Positions 53,581-61,539 of a stretch of DNA of 64,000 nt are shown piece after piece; the first letter of the stretch is position 1; each line of letters begins with the position of its first letter. Location of the stretch: assembly GCA_902801475.1 (NCBI GenBank), contig CADCIO010000001.1:103157-167156 (forward strand), given 5' to 3'. Position numbers and translations under genes: made by a program. The notes below the pieces were generated by a model that was not told the DNA's origin, made no database searches, and saw only the letters and a list, made by a program, of their open reading frames with translations. The stretch is from an uncultured Bacteroidales bacterium. Lineage in GTDB: Bacteria; Bacteroidota; Bacteroidia; Bacteroidales; Bacteroidaceae.

Positions 53581-56202
53581 TCCCTTAACGATCTTCTTGA
53601 TTTCGTTCAACTTGTTCAATGCTTCCAATGGCGTGAGACTGTTGATGTCAAGATTGGCGATTTCGTCGCGAATCTGACAGAGCACAGGGTCATCGAGTTG
53701 GAAGAAACTGAGCTGCATGCCGCTCTTGCTCACGGTCTGGATGCTCTCAGTCTTGGGTCGACTGATGCCATCGCCCGAGTTGTTCGCCTCCAGTTCCTTC
53801 AGCACCTGCTCGGCTCGCGTTACCACGTTTGGTGCCATACCTGCAATCTTCGCCACATGAATACCGAACGAGTGTTCACTGCCGCCTGGCAAGAGTTTTC
53901 TCATGAAGATGACCCTTCCGTTCACTTCCTTCACACTCACATTAAAGTTCTTCACCCTCGGCAACATCTTCTCCATTTCGTTCAGTTCGTGGTAATGGGT
54001 CGCAAAAAGCGTTCTGGCATGGGCTTTAGCGTTCTCATGGATATGCTCCACAATTGCCCAGGCAATCGAGATGCCGTCATAGGTGGAAGTGCCACGACCG
54101 AGTTCATCGAACAGCACCAATGACCGTGCGCTCAGATTATTCAAGATGCTGGCCGCTTCGTTCATCTCCACCATGAACGTCGATTCACCCACAGAGATAT
54201 TGTCTGAGGCACCCACACGAGTGAATATCTTGTCTGTCAGTCCAATTCTCGCACTATCGGCAGGCACAAAACTGCCTATCTGTGCCAAGATGGTGATGAG
54301 TGCCGTCTGTCGCAAGAGTGCTGACTTACCTGCCATATTAGGACCCGTCAAGATGATAATCTGTTGCTTGTCTGAGTCGAGGTAGAGGTCATTTGCCACA
54401 TACTCTTCACCCACAGGCATCTGACGTTCAATCACAGGATGACGTCCCTGCTTGATGTCGATAATCAGACTCTCATCCACCACAGGACGATTATAGCGAT
54501 ACTCCTTCGCCGCCATCGCAAACGAAAGCAGACAATCCATCTGTCCAATCAAATGGGCATCCGTTTGAATCTGCGGAATATAATTCGCCGCATCTGTCAC
54601 CAGTTCGTTGAACAGCCGCATCTCCAGACTTAGTATCTTCTCTTCTGCACCCAAAATCTTCTCTTCATATTCCTTCAGCTCCTGCGTGATATAGCGCTCT
54701 GCCTGGGTCAACGTCTGCTTGCGAATCCAGTCCTGTGGCACCATATCTTTGTAGGTGTTCCTCACCTCCATGTAATAGCCAAACACATTGTTGAAGCCTA
54801 TCTTCAGGCTCTGGATGCCTGTCGCCTCTGCCTCCCTCTGCTGAATCTGCAAGAGGTAATCCTTACCAGAATAGGCAATCCGACGCAATTCATCCAGTTC
54901 GCTGCTCACACCGTCGGCAATCACCCCTCCCTTGTTCAGCATCACAGGGGGTGAGGGATTCAGTTCTTTTTCTATTCTGTCACGTAAAGCGATGCAGGCA
55001 TCCAATTGTTCACCCATCCGTTTCAGGCTATCACTGTCTGCCTCCATACAGAGATTCTTAATGGGTTCTATCGCTTTCAATGCCAACATCAATTGCACCA
55101 TCTCACGTGGATTCACACGTCCCACCGCCACCTTACTGGCAATGCGTTCCAAGTCGCCAATCTGATGCAACAGCTCCTCAATGGTGTCCCTCAGGTCTGG
55201 TTCCTTAAAGAAGTATTCCACCACATTCTGGCGTTCTACAATCGGCTTCACTTCTTTCAAGGGGAACACCACCCATCGCCTCAACATACGTGCCCCCATC
55301 GGGCTGACCGTCTTGTCAATGACCGACAGGAGGCTGTTACCACCCTCGTTCATTGTATTCAAGAGTTCAAGGCTTCTCACCGTGAACTTGTCCATCCTCA
55401 CATAACGATTCTCCTCAATCTGACGAATGCTCCGGATGTGCGAAATATGCGTGTGTAACGTCTGTTCCAGATAATACAGCACTGCACCTGCCGCTACGAT
55501 GCCATTCTTCAGATGCTCCACCCCATAACCCTTCAGGTTCTTCGTGCCAAAGTGTGAGAGTAGCTTCTTTTTCGCTGCATCGTCCGTATAAATCCAATCG
55601 TCCAGTTCATAGGTGAAGAACTTATTACCGAAATTGCCCTCAAACATCGGACGTTTACCACGTTCAAACAGCACCTCCTTCGGTGAGAAGTTCGTCAAGA
55701 GCTTATCCACATAATCCGTCGTACCCTCCGCACATAAGAACTCACCCGTCGAAATATCCAACAATGCCACACCACAGGCTGACTTGCCCAGATGCACTGA
55801 TGCCAAGAAGTTGTTTTCCTTTACACTCAGCACATTGTCCGTCAACGCTACACCCGGAGTCACCAGTTCTGTGATACCCCTCTTCACCAGCTTCTTCGTC
55901 AGTTTCGGGTCTTCCAACTGATCACAAATCGCCACACGCTTACCAGCCCTGACAAGTTTCGGCAGATAGGAATCCAACGCATGGTATGGGAATCCCGCCA
56001 TCGCCGTCCCACTGGCCGATGTACCCGCCACACTGCTGCGTTTCGTCAACGTGATGCCCAAGATCTCAGCCGCCACACTTGCATCTTCATTGTATGTTTC
56101 ATAGAAGTCGCCACAACGAAACAGCAGCAAGGCATCGGGATGCTTCGCCTTAAAATCATAAAACTGCCTCATCATCGGCGTCAATTCTTCTTTCTTTGCC
56201 AT
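53575..56202 (-). CDS. mutS: DNA mismatch repair protein MutS
   Basis: MutS recognises mismatches and starts repair. The 875-residue protein has the N-terminal mismatch-binding domain with the Phe-x-Glu motif near residue 37 (region [10 protein letters not shown], written [10 protein letters not shown]). It also has the core and clamp domains and the C-terminal ATPase with [13 protein letters not shown] (Walker A), [13 protein letters not shown] (Walker B) and [10 protein letters not shown]-terminal helix ([16 protein letters not shown]) is the tetramer/dimer tail. MutS family length is normal. Confidence 0.97.
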   Translation of the reverse strand: MAKKEELTPMMRQFYDFKAKHPDALLLFRCGDFYETYNEDASVAAEILGITLTKRSSVAGTSASGTAMAGFPYHALDSYLPKLVRAGKRVAICDQLEDPKLTKKLVKRGITELVTPGVALTDNVLSVKENNFLASVHLGKSACGVALLDISTGEFLCAEGTTDYVDKLLTNFSPKEVLFERGKRPMFEGNFGNKFFTYELDDWIYTDDAAKKKLLSHFGTKNLKGYGVEHLKNGIVAAGAVLYYLEQTLHTHISHIRSIRQIEENRYVRMDKFTVRSLELLNTMNEGGNSLLSVIDKTVSPMGARMLRRWVVFPLKEVKPIVERQNVVEYFFKEPDLRDTIEELLHQIGDLERIASKVAVGRVNPREMVQLMLALKAIEPIKNLCMEADSDSLKRMGEQLDACIALRDRIEKELNPSPPVMLNKGGVIADGVSSELDELRRIAYSGKDYLLQIQQREAEATGIQSLKIGFNNVFGYYMEVRNTYKDMVPQDWIRKQTLTQAERYITQELKEYEEKILGAEEKILSLEMRLFNELVTDAANYIPQIQTDAHLIGQMDCLLSFAMAAKEYRYNRPVVDESLIIDIKQGRHPVIERQMPVGEEYVANDLYLDSDKQQIIILTGPNMAGKSALLRQTALITILAQIGSFVPADSARIGLTDKIFTRVGASDNISVGESTFMVEMNEAASILNNLSARSLVLFDELGRGTSTYDGISIAWAIVEHIHENAKAHARTLFATHYHELNEMEKMLPRVKNFNVSVKEVNGRVIFMRKLLPGGSEHSFGIHVAKIAGMAPNVVTRAEQVLKELEANNSGDGISRPKTESIQTVSKSGMQLSFFQLDDPVLCQIRDEIANLDINSLTPLEALNKLNEIKKIVKGR

Positions 56203-56255
56203 AAAATCTTCTAATTATTTCACAATAGTCTCCTGCTTTCTAAAGAATACAATCC

Positions 56256-56387
56256 TTACAAAGCATTGCCTGCATCTACTTCATCTTCATAAACATCGTA
56301 ATTGTCGTCAGAAACTCCCTGAAGCAAGCAGTTCATTTGGAATTTCATCACCTCTATCTGAGGCTGGATATATATTTTCTTTTTCAT
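56256..56387 (-). CDS. Short Bacteroidetes peptide (43 codons)
   Basis: The minus strand encodes MKKKIYIQPQIEVMKFQMNC followed by LLQGVSDDNYDVYEDEVDAGNAL. It matches the style of very short Bacteroidetes proteins that begin MKK.Y..P.IEV and have a Leu-Leu-x-Gly/Ser step followed by an acidic tail. Similar genes often lie just behind genes for large secreted proteins, as here (21 bp after the phosphatase gene, same strand). Function is unknown; a secreted or signalling peptide with the GS/GV step as a cleavage point is possible. Confidence 0.6.
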   Translation of the reverse strand: MKKKIYIQPQIEVMKFQMNCLLQGVSDDNYDVYEDEVDAGNAL

Positions 56388-56408
56388 AAGTCCTTCTTTT
56401 ACGAATGA

Positions 56409-59369
56409 TTACTTAACGTAAATTATTTTTCCTCCAACAAGATTCATTCCTCTTTGCAGTGACTCTATACGCTGTCCATTGAGGTTGTAGATGTCTGTTT
56501 GTTCTTCTTCCAACTGATCATCAATCTCCAAGATTGCTGTGGGTTCACCATTTCCTCCCCCATCAAATATCAGTCTGAATTTTGCAGAAGGAGAAGTTGA
56601 AGGAAGATAGTCGGTAGGAATCTGCAGGTATGCCTTATTAGCACCCAATGTAGTGCCATCTTTTATTAGATAGAATCCTACGTTACCATCCTTCTGTGCA
56701 AGGATAAAATTGGTGTATTCACCCTCTTTTTTATGCATGACGGTAGGAGTCTCCACACCTTTCAGCATATTGGCAACAAATATATTCCCTTCACCCACAG
56801 GAATCTCATACGTTCCTGCTTCACCTTTCACAATGATGCCTGTATTGGCAGGGACTTCCGTCACACGAGTCAAAGTCACTTGTCCTGTAGCTGGCTTAAA
56901 GGTTGAGACGATATAAGCATTCATCTTCTTTTCCTCTGAAAAATCCAATGCTTTTGAACTGTAATAAGTGCCAACACCAAGATCACCGAGGGTAATAGAG
57001 ACTTTTTCTCTGGAATCAAGCAACATAATGCTACGGAACTCTTCAATTTGCTCCATCGAGATGCCTACTTCCTTCGTCCAATAGGTATCGAACTTATCTC
57101 GGAGAGTTACACCATCATAAGTCTTTATTTTCTCAATCAATGCCAGATGGTCGCCATAATTAGGAGTTCCGCCCTTTGGACGGTTTCCTGCGAAGGAAAG
57201 CGATGTTAACTCGTATTCTAAGTCCATCTGCTCCTGCGAGAGTCCAAGAAGACCTTGAAGCAAAACTGCCGTCAGTCCCGTACGGTCAGCACCCCATACA
57301 CAGTGGAAGTAAACGGCCTTACCTTCACGAATGTGGTTGAGGATAAAATTGAACCATCCTTTGAAGCGATTCTTCGAAGTTGCATTGGTAAGGTTACCGA
57401 CTTGACTGTCCCGACAACCCTCACTAAAGAAGTAGTCGTTGCTACCGAATCCAAAGGCACATTTGCCAACTTGCCCATTACCGCTATCGTAGCTGTTGTC
57501 ACTACGCAGGTCAACTTCTGCACCTACACCAAGGTCAATAAGTGTCTGACGATCTTCTGCAACTGACGAGTGTTGGCCGTTAGCCTCACCACCGCGGAAG
57601 ATCAATCCATAACGAACCTGCTTGCCTCCCTGAACATTCCAACCGCCAAGGTCGCGTATGTTGCTGATACTTGGCGCATAGATCATACGAACAGGTCCTT
57701 CAACCAGAAACTTACCTTGAGTCAGCACTTCGCTGCCAGCCTCCACCTTGAAGTAATAGGTATTGCCTGGGATAAGGTTTGGCATGTAGGCCATATCTGA
57801 ACCAGCGAGCACCGTGCGGCTCTGTGCATCACTAAAGTCACTATCTAGGCCAAACTTCACTACAACGTTCGTCATCTTACTTGCAGGAATAGGCACACCG
57901 ATGTTGTGTGGAATATCAAGACGAGGAGGTGCAGGCTTGAAATAGTCACTGATAACAGACTTTGCATTTGGATCAGAATAATCTGTGTTTTCCAGGAATT
58001 GGCGAGCACGGAAATTTTCGATGTTGGCTGTAAAATCCATATCTATAGGATCCACATACTCGAAATGAGTAAAGTATGACGCATCAAGCTCCTGTTCTGA
58101 TACGGTAGTCATTTTCCATGAGAATGTATTTGGCACGCGGTAAACGAGTCCGCCATCCCACATTACAGGAATCTGGTCGAACTGAGCAGCAGAGATGTAA
58201 GTGCTCTCCACCATCATCTCATCGGCATCCTCATTAGCCACAACATAACAGGGAACATTGGCACTGACGTGGTCAACTGGACAGAGAACAGCCGTTTTTG
58301 TATCCTCATCTAATGAACCAATAGCATAGACAGCCCTAAACTTCGATGCCGGGATGTCGCAAGGAACAGCCAATGGAGTCAATTCCTCTGCATTGAAGTG
58401 CTTCTTCAACACAACCTCAGCGTAGGTGTCGTCAGAGAAAGTGGTGCTCTCGGTAATGGTGACGGAAGAAGGAGTTCCGTAGTAAAGACGGAAGTTGTCG
58501 ATGGCTATCCATGTCTCAGCAGGAGCACCCGATGTCAAACTGATGCCAATAGTGAGGTCTCCGTCGCCATGATGAACTGTCATTTCATTCCAATAGTGAC
58601 CATGTTCAAATGCCTGCTTAGCAATATCTGGAGTCCTGGATGGATTGGAACCGCTACCAGTATGGCTATGAGGAAAACCACGTCCGCTGACAATAGCATA
58701 TACATCTGCCGATTTGTTGCTTTTGCATGTCAGCATATTGCAACCATCAGAGAAAATACTTTTCAGTGGCTGGGCATTGGTTGGGGCATCCACATAGATA
58801 CTTCCTTTCACCGCATCCAGCCCACGCTCATAGTTAGCTAATGCCTGCTTCCATTCACCGTTGCGATAGAAGCCTTGAACCTTTACGGTGTAGTCGCCAG
58901 CCGGCATGTTTTCTATGACCTGATAAATCTGAGATGAATTCATCACGCCGAAGTATTCTGCAACGCCGCTCTTATTATTCACCGTGAAAGAGTTGTCGTT
59001 AGTAACCGTCCAATCATTAATAGTAGTAGTGCTATTCCACCACCAACCACTAGTGGTCACGTTAGTAAACGACGGGTTTTTCACGAAGCTTGTAATGTCG
59101 TACTGACCGGATTTGGCAGGAATGCTGTTCATCAGTGTGAAGAGTGCTGTACGCAATGCTGCTTTTGCATTGGCAATGTCGCTTTCCGACATGGTACCTA
59201 CTTGATCCTTGTATGAATCAACGATAGCATAATACGAACTTGGGTCAGACGACTGTTCGGCAATCTCATTGTAGAGATCAAACTGGTCTGCATTCGATTG
59301 TGCAGTCACATGCAAGCAAACCATTACCATCAGAGAGGTGGTAATGAACCATTTAATTGTCTTTTTCAT
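56409..59369 (-). CDS. Large exported tyrosine-phosphatase-like protein with C-terminal sorting-type tail
   Basis: A 986-residue protein. A signal peptide (MKKTIKWFITTSLMVMVCLH, cut after VTAQ) is followed by a carbohydrate-binding-like beta-sandwich (residues about 80-310) and further beta domains. A tyrosine/serine phosphatase domain of the Y_phosphatase3 type follows: SNIRDLGGWNVQGGKQVRYG, FRGGE and the catalytic loop YFHCVWGADRTGLTAVLLQG (Cys-x5-Arg intact). The last 25 residues (TDIYNLNGQRI then GGKIIYVK) resemble the type-A C-terminal sorting signal of type IX secretion. Substrate unknown. The first 46 codons of the longer frame were excluded. Confidence 0.8.
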   Translation of the reverse strand: MKKTIKWFITTSLMVMVCLHVTAQSNADQFDLYNEIAEQSSDPSSYYAIVDSYKDQVGTMSESDIANAKAALRTALFTLMNSIPAKSGQYDITSFVKNPSFTNVTTSGWWWNSTTTINDWTVTNDNSFTVNNKSGVAEYFGVMNSSQIYQVIENMPAGDYTVKVQGFYRNGEWKQALANYERGLDAVKGSIYVDAPTNAQPLKSIFSDGCNMLTCKSNKSADVYAIVSGRGFPHSHTGSGSNPSRTPDIAKQAFEHGHYWNEMTVHHGDGDLTIGISLTSGAPAETWIAIDNFRLYYGTPSSVTITESTTFSDDTYAEVVLKKHFNAEELTPLAVPCDIPASKFRAVYAIGSLDEDTKTAVLCPVDHVSANVPCYVVANEDADEMMVESTYISAAQFDQIPVMWDGGLVYRVPNTFSWKMTTVSEQELDASYFTHFEYVDPIDMDFTANIENFRARQFLENTDYSDPNAKSVISDYFKPAPPRLDIPHNIGVPIPASKMTNVVVKFGLDSDFSDAQSRTVLAGSDMAYMPNLIPGNTYYFKVEAGSEVLTQGKFLVEGPVRMIYAPSISNIRDLGGWNVQGGKQVRYGLIFRGGEANGQHSSVAEDRQTLIDLGVGAEVDLRSDNSYDSGNGQVGKCAFGFGSNDYFFSEGCRDSQVGNLTNATSKNRFKGWFNFILNHIREGKAVYFHCVWGADRTGLTAVLLQGLLGLSQEQMDLEYELTSLSFAGNRPKGGTPNYGDHLALIEKIKTYDGVTLRDKFDTYWTKEVGISMEQIEEFRSIMLLDSREKVSITLGDLGVGTYYSSKALDFSEEKKMNAYIVSTFKPATGQVTLTRVTEVPANTGIIVKGEAGTYEIPVGEGNIFVANMLKGVETPTVMHKKEGEYTNFILAQKDGNVGFYLIKDGTTLGANKAYLQIPTDYLPSTSPSAKFRLIFDGGGNGEPTAILEIDDQLEEEQTDIYNLNGQRIESLQRGMNLVGGKIIYVK

Positions 59370-59620
59370 ATTCGTCATTTTATAGTTAGTAACAATGTAA
59401 TGAATAAGAGCATCATATAATGCTTCGTTAGTTTCAGAGAGCAAAAATACACATTTTTTACTATTTAACCATTTACTATCGGCTATTTTCTTTGCAAAGA
59501 TACCCAAAATAAAGTCGGGAAGCCCTAATAAACGTTTAATTTAACTTTTTTAAGCGGCACCTTTTCTCTTTATATGTATTTTTCTTGCTAATTTTGCAGC
59601 CGATTCTACAAAGGACGGTT

Positions 59621-60280
59621 ATGTGGTTGTATGGTCATAAGATAATACAGTTCGTAGTGCTGTCGGTAGTTCTGCTGATGGCAAGCTTACGGTGTCAGGC
59701 TCAAGAGGTGGTAGCCAATGCCGAGACCGACCGTGCCATGACCGGTGCTCCCATCTTTTCCCACGGCATGTACTACACTGGCATGGTCAACTACGAAGGC
59801 GAGATGATACCCAGCTTTCTCTTTGCCGAATACTATGTATTTGGAAAACTGGTATTCAAGAACAAAGCCCAAGCCAAGAAATACTACAAGATTGCCAACA
59901 ACATCAAGAAGGTCTATCCCATCGCCTGCGATATTCGCCGCACGGTCGATAAGACCATTGCCCACATGGACTCCCTTCCCACCAAGAAGGAGAAGGATGC
60001 CTATCTGAAACAGCAGGAGAAGGAACTCAAGGCCATCTATTATCCACAACTCAAGAAGCTTACCTTCGCTCAGGGCAAACTCCTCATCAAGCTCATCGAC
60101 CGCCAATGTGACATGACGGGCTACGACCTCATCAAGAAATACATGGGTTCCTTCAAGGCAGGCTTCTACAATGCCTTCGCTTCCCTCTTCGGAGCGAGCC
60201 TCAAGAAAGAATACGACCCCGAAGTGGATGACCGACTGACCGAACGAGCCATCCTGCTCATCGAGTCTGGGCAAATGTAA
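59621..60280 (+). CDS. DUF4294 exported protein
   Basis: A 219-residue protein with a signal peptide (VVLSVVLLMASLRCQAQ). Its single domain holds PSFLFAEYYVFGKLVFKNKA, YPIACDIRRTVD and DRQCDMTGYDLIKKYMGSFKA, the pattern of DUF4294 proteins confined to Bacteroidetes. Function unknown. A TAATTTTG sequence at 59589-59596 may be its -7 box. It precedes the trmH-type gene across a heptamer array. Confidence 0.8.
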   Translation: MWLYGHKIIQFVVLSVVLLMASLRCQAQEVVANAETDRAMTGAPIFSHGMYYTGMVNYEGEMIPSFLFAEYYVFGKLVFKNKAQAKKYYKIANNIKKVYPIACDIRRTVDKTIAHMDSLPTKKEKDAYLKQQEKELKAIYYPQLKKLTFAQGKLLIKLIDRQCDMTGYDLIKKYMGSFKAGFYNAFASLFGASLKKEYDPEVDDRLTERAILLIESGQM

Positions 60281-60284
60281 ATGC

Positions 60285-60312
60285 CCATAACCTATAACCT
60301 ATAACCCATAAC
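60285..60312. repeat. Heptamer array (CTATAAC type)
   Basis: Four 7-bp units, CCATAAC, CTATAAC, CTATAAC, CCATAAC, begin 4 bp after the DUF4294 stop and end 10 bp before the trmH-type start codon. Confidence 0.85.
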
Positions 60313-60322
60313 CTTTGTAAAG

Positions 60323-60898
60323 ATGAAAAATCGTAAGCTGAAAATAACAGAGATGGGACGCATGAACGTGGAAGAGTTCCGTGCGTCAGAAAAAATGCCC
60401 CTCATCATCGTACTTGACGATGTGAGGAGCATGTATAATGTGGGTAGCGTGTTCCGCACTGCTGATGCCTTCCGTGTCGAAGCCATCTACCTTTGTGGCA
60501 TCACAGCACAACCACCTCATCCCGAAATTCACAAGACCGCCCTTGGAGCCGAGGACACCGTTGCCTGGCAACACTTCCCCACTGCCCTCGAAGCCGTCGC
60601 ATCCTTGAAACAACAAGGCTACACCGTCTATTCCATCGAGCAATGCGAAGGCTCCACCATGCTGAATGACCTCCCACCTCTCACCTCTCACCTCTCAACT
60701 CTCACCTCTCAACTGTCAACTGTCAACTCAAAATTCGCCCTCATCCTCGGCAATGAAGTCAAGGGTGTGCATCAGGAAGTGGTTGATGCCTCCGACGGTT
60801 GCATCGAGATTCCGCAGTTCGGCACCAAACACTCCCTTAATGTCAGCACCACCGCAGGCATCGTCATTTGGGAGTTTGCCAGACGCCTGCTGATGTAA
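60323..60898 (+). CDS. TrmH/SpoU-family RNA 2'-O-methyltransferase with repeat insertion
   Basis: A 191-residue SPOUT methyltransferase that methylates ribose in tRNA or rRNA. Motif 1 is DVRSMYNVGSVFRTADAF, motif 2 is FALILGNEVKGV, and motif 3 is IPQFGTKHSLNVSTTAGIVIWE. Between LNDLPP and the KFALILG strand (residues about 117-136) lies the Ser/Thr/Leu-rich insert THLST/TSQLSTVNS. It is translated from eight tandem 7-bp units (60673-60728) that also occur in the VirE gene 2.2 kb away. The insert sits in a loop before the knot, so activity may survive. Confidence 0.88.
   Translation: MKNRKLKITEMGRMNVEEFRASEKMPLIIVLDDVRSMYNVGSVFRTADAFRVEAIYLCGITAQPPHPEIHKTALGAEDTVAWQHFPTALEAVASLKQQGYTVYSIEQCEGSTMLNDLPPLTSHLSTLTSQLSTVNSKFALILGNEVKGVHQEVVDASDGCIEIPQFGTKHSLNVSTTAGIVIWEFARRLLM
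60673..60728. repeat. Heptamer array (CTCACCT/GTCAACT) inside the trmH-type gene
   Basis: Eight consecutive 7-bp units: CCCACCT, CTCACCT twice, CTCAACT, CTCACCT, CTCAACT, GTCAACT twice. In total 56 bp, read through in frame. Confidence 0.92.
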
Positions 60899-60907
60899 GC
60901 CCCCTCT

Positions 60908-61278
60908 TTAAATGAACTCCAATGTGTGGACATCAATGAAATCCCCATTCTTAATGGTGATGTATGGCTTGGTGGTGTAGATGGTGTCTTTTTCAGCATT
61001 GTAATAGCGTATATACGCCTTTTCGATTCCCCTGCAGCCATCACATAAACCCAGCCGCCCTCTGGCCGGTCATCATTCCTCTCAATGTAGCCGTTATTTC
61101 CAGTACACTGGTCAAGGTGCAAGACCTTGATATGGACACAACCCTGTCCATTCGGCGTGACCATAAAGCACATACTTGTGTACTTGTCCTCGAAATAATC
61201 AGTAGCCCTCAGGGCTTGTGGCATAGCCAGCAACAGCGTTACCAGCGACAGAAAAAGTAAGTGTCGTTGATTTTTCAT
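60908..61278 (-). pseudogene. Small exported protein gene with a one-base frameshift
   Basis: From the ATG at 61278 the product starts with a signal peptide (LLFLSLVTLLLAMPQALRA) and continues to GGWVYVMAAG. It then slides into an unrelated reading that would overlap the trmH-type gene. In another frame the natural continuation GIEKAYIRYYNAEKDTIY and then TTKPYITIKNGDFIDVH ends at a TAA (60908-60910) before that gene. One extra G in the GGGG run near 61035-61040 would join both parts. It may be a pseudogene, a phase-variable gene or a base-call error. No function recognised; a promoter is present. Confidence 0.75.
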
Positions 61279-61351
61279 ATTATTATAGTTTTAGTTATTT
61301 ATATCTTAAAATGTTGAGATTGCGAGGTTTTCTATCTTTAGGTTTGAGCGC

Positions 61352-61381
61352 CAAAGGTACAAAAACTTTTTTAAATCACAA
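61352..61381 (-). promoter_or_regulatory. Promoter of the small exported protein gene
   Basis: On the minus strand TTG (61379-61381), a 19-bp spacer and TACCTTTG (61352-61359), 74 bp before the ATG at 61278. Confidence 0.65.
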
Positions 61382-61431
61382 CAAAAAGACTTAAAAAATT
61401 GTAAAAAGACGAAATAAAATTATAAAAAAGT

Positions 61432-61456
61432 GAAGTCCATCCAAAGGATGAACTTC
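61432..61456 (-). terminator. Terminator after the VirE-type gene
   Basis: GAAGTCCATCC (61432-61442) and GGATGAACTTC (61446-61456) form a stem with one mismatch and a 3-nt loop. On the minus strand it is followed by ACTTTTTTAT. Confidence 0.65.
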
Positions 61457-61539
61457 TTCTTTTTCAATGTTATATATCAATTTGTACCCTTCTTAAAATG
61501 AAAATGACCGAAAATGACTTTGACATTTTGACATCCATT

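Noticed and set aside
60772..60907. C-terminal 45 codons of the minus-strand frame that overlaps the trmH-type gene
   Set aside because: They follow a frameshift and are antisense to conserved methyltransferase motifs; the true end lies in another frame at 60908.
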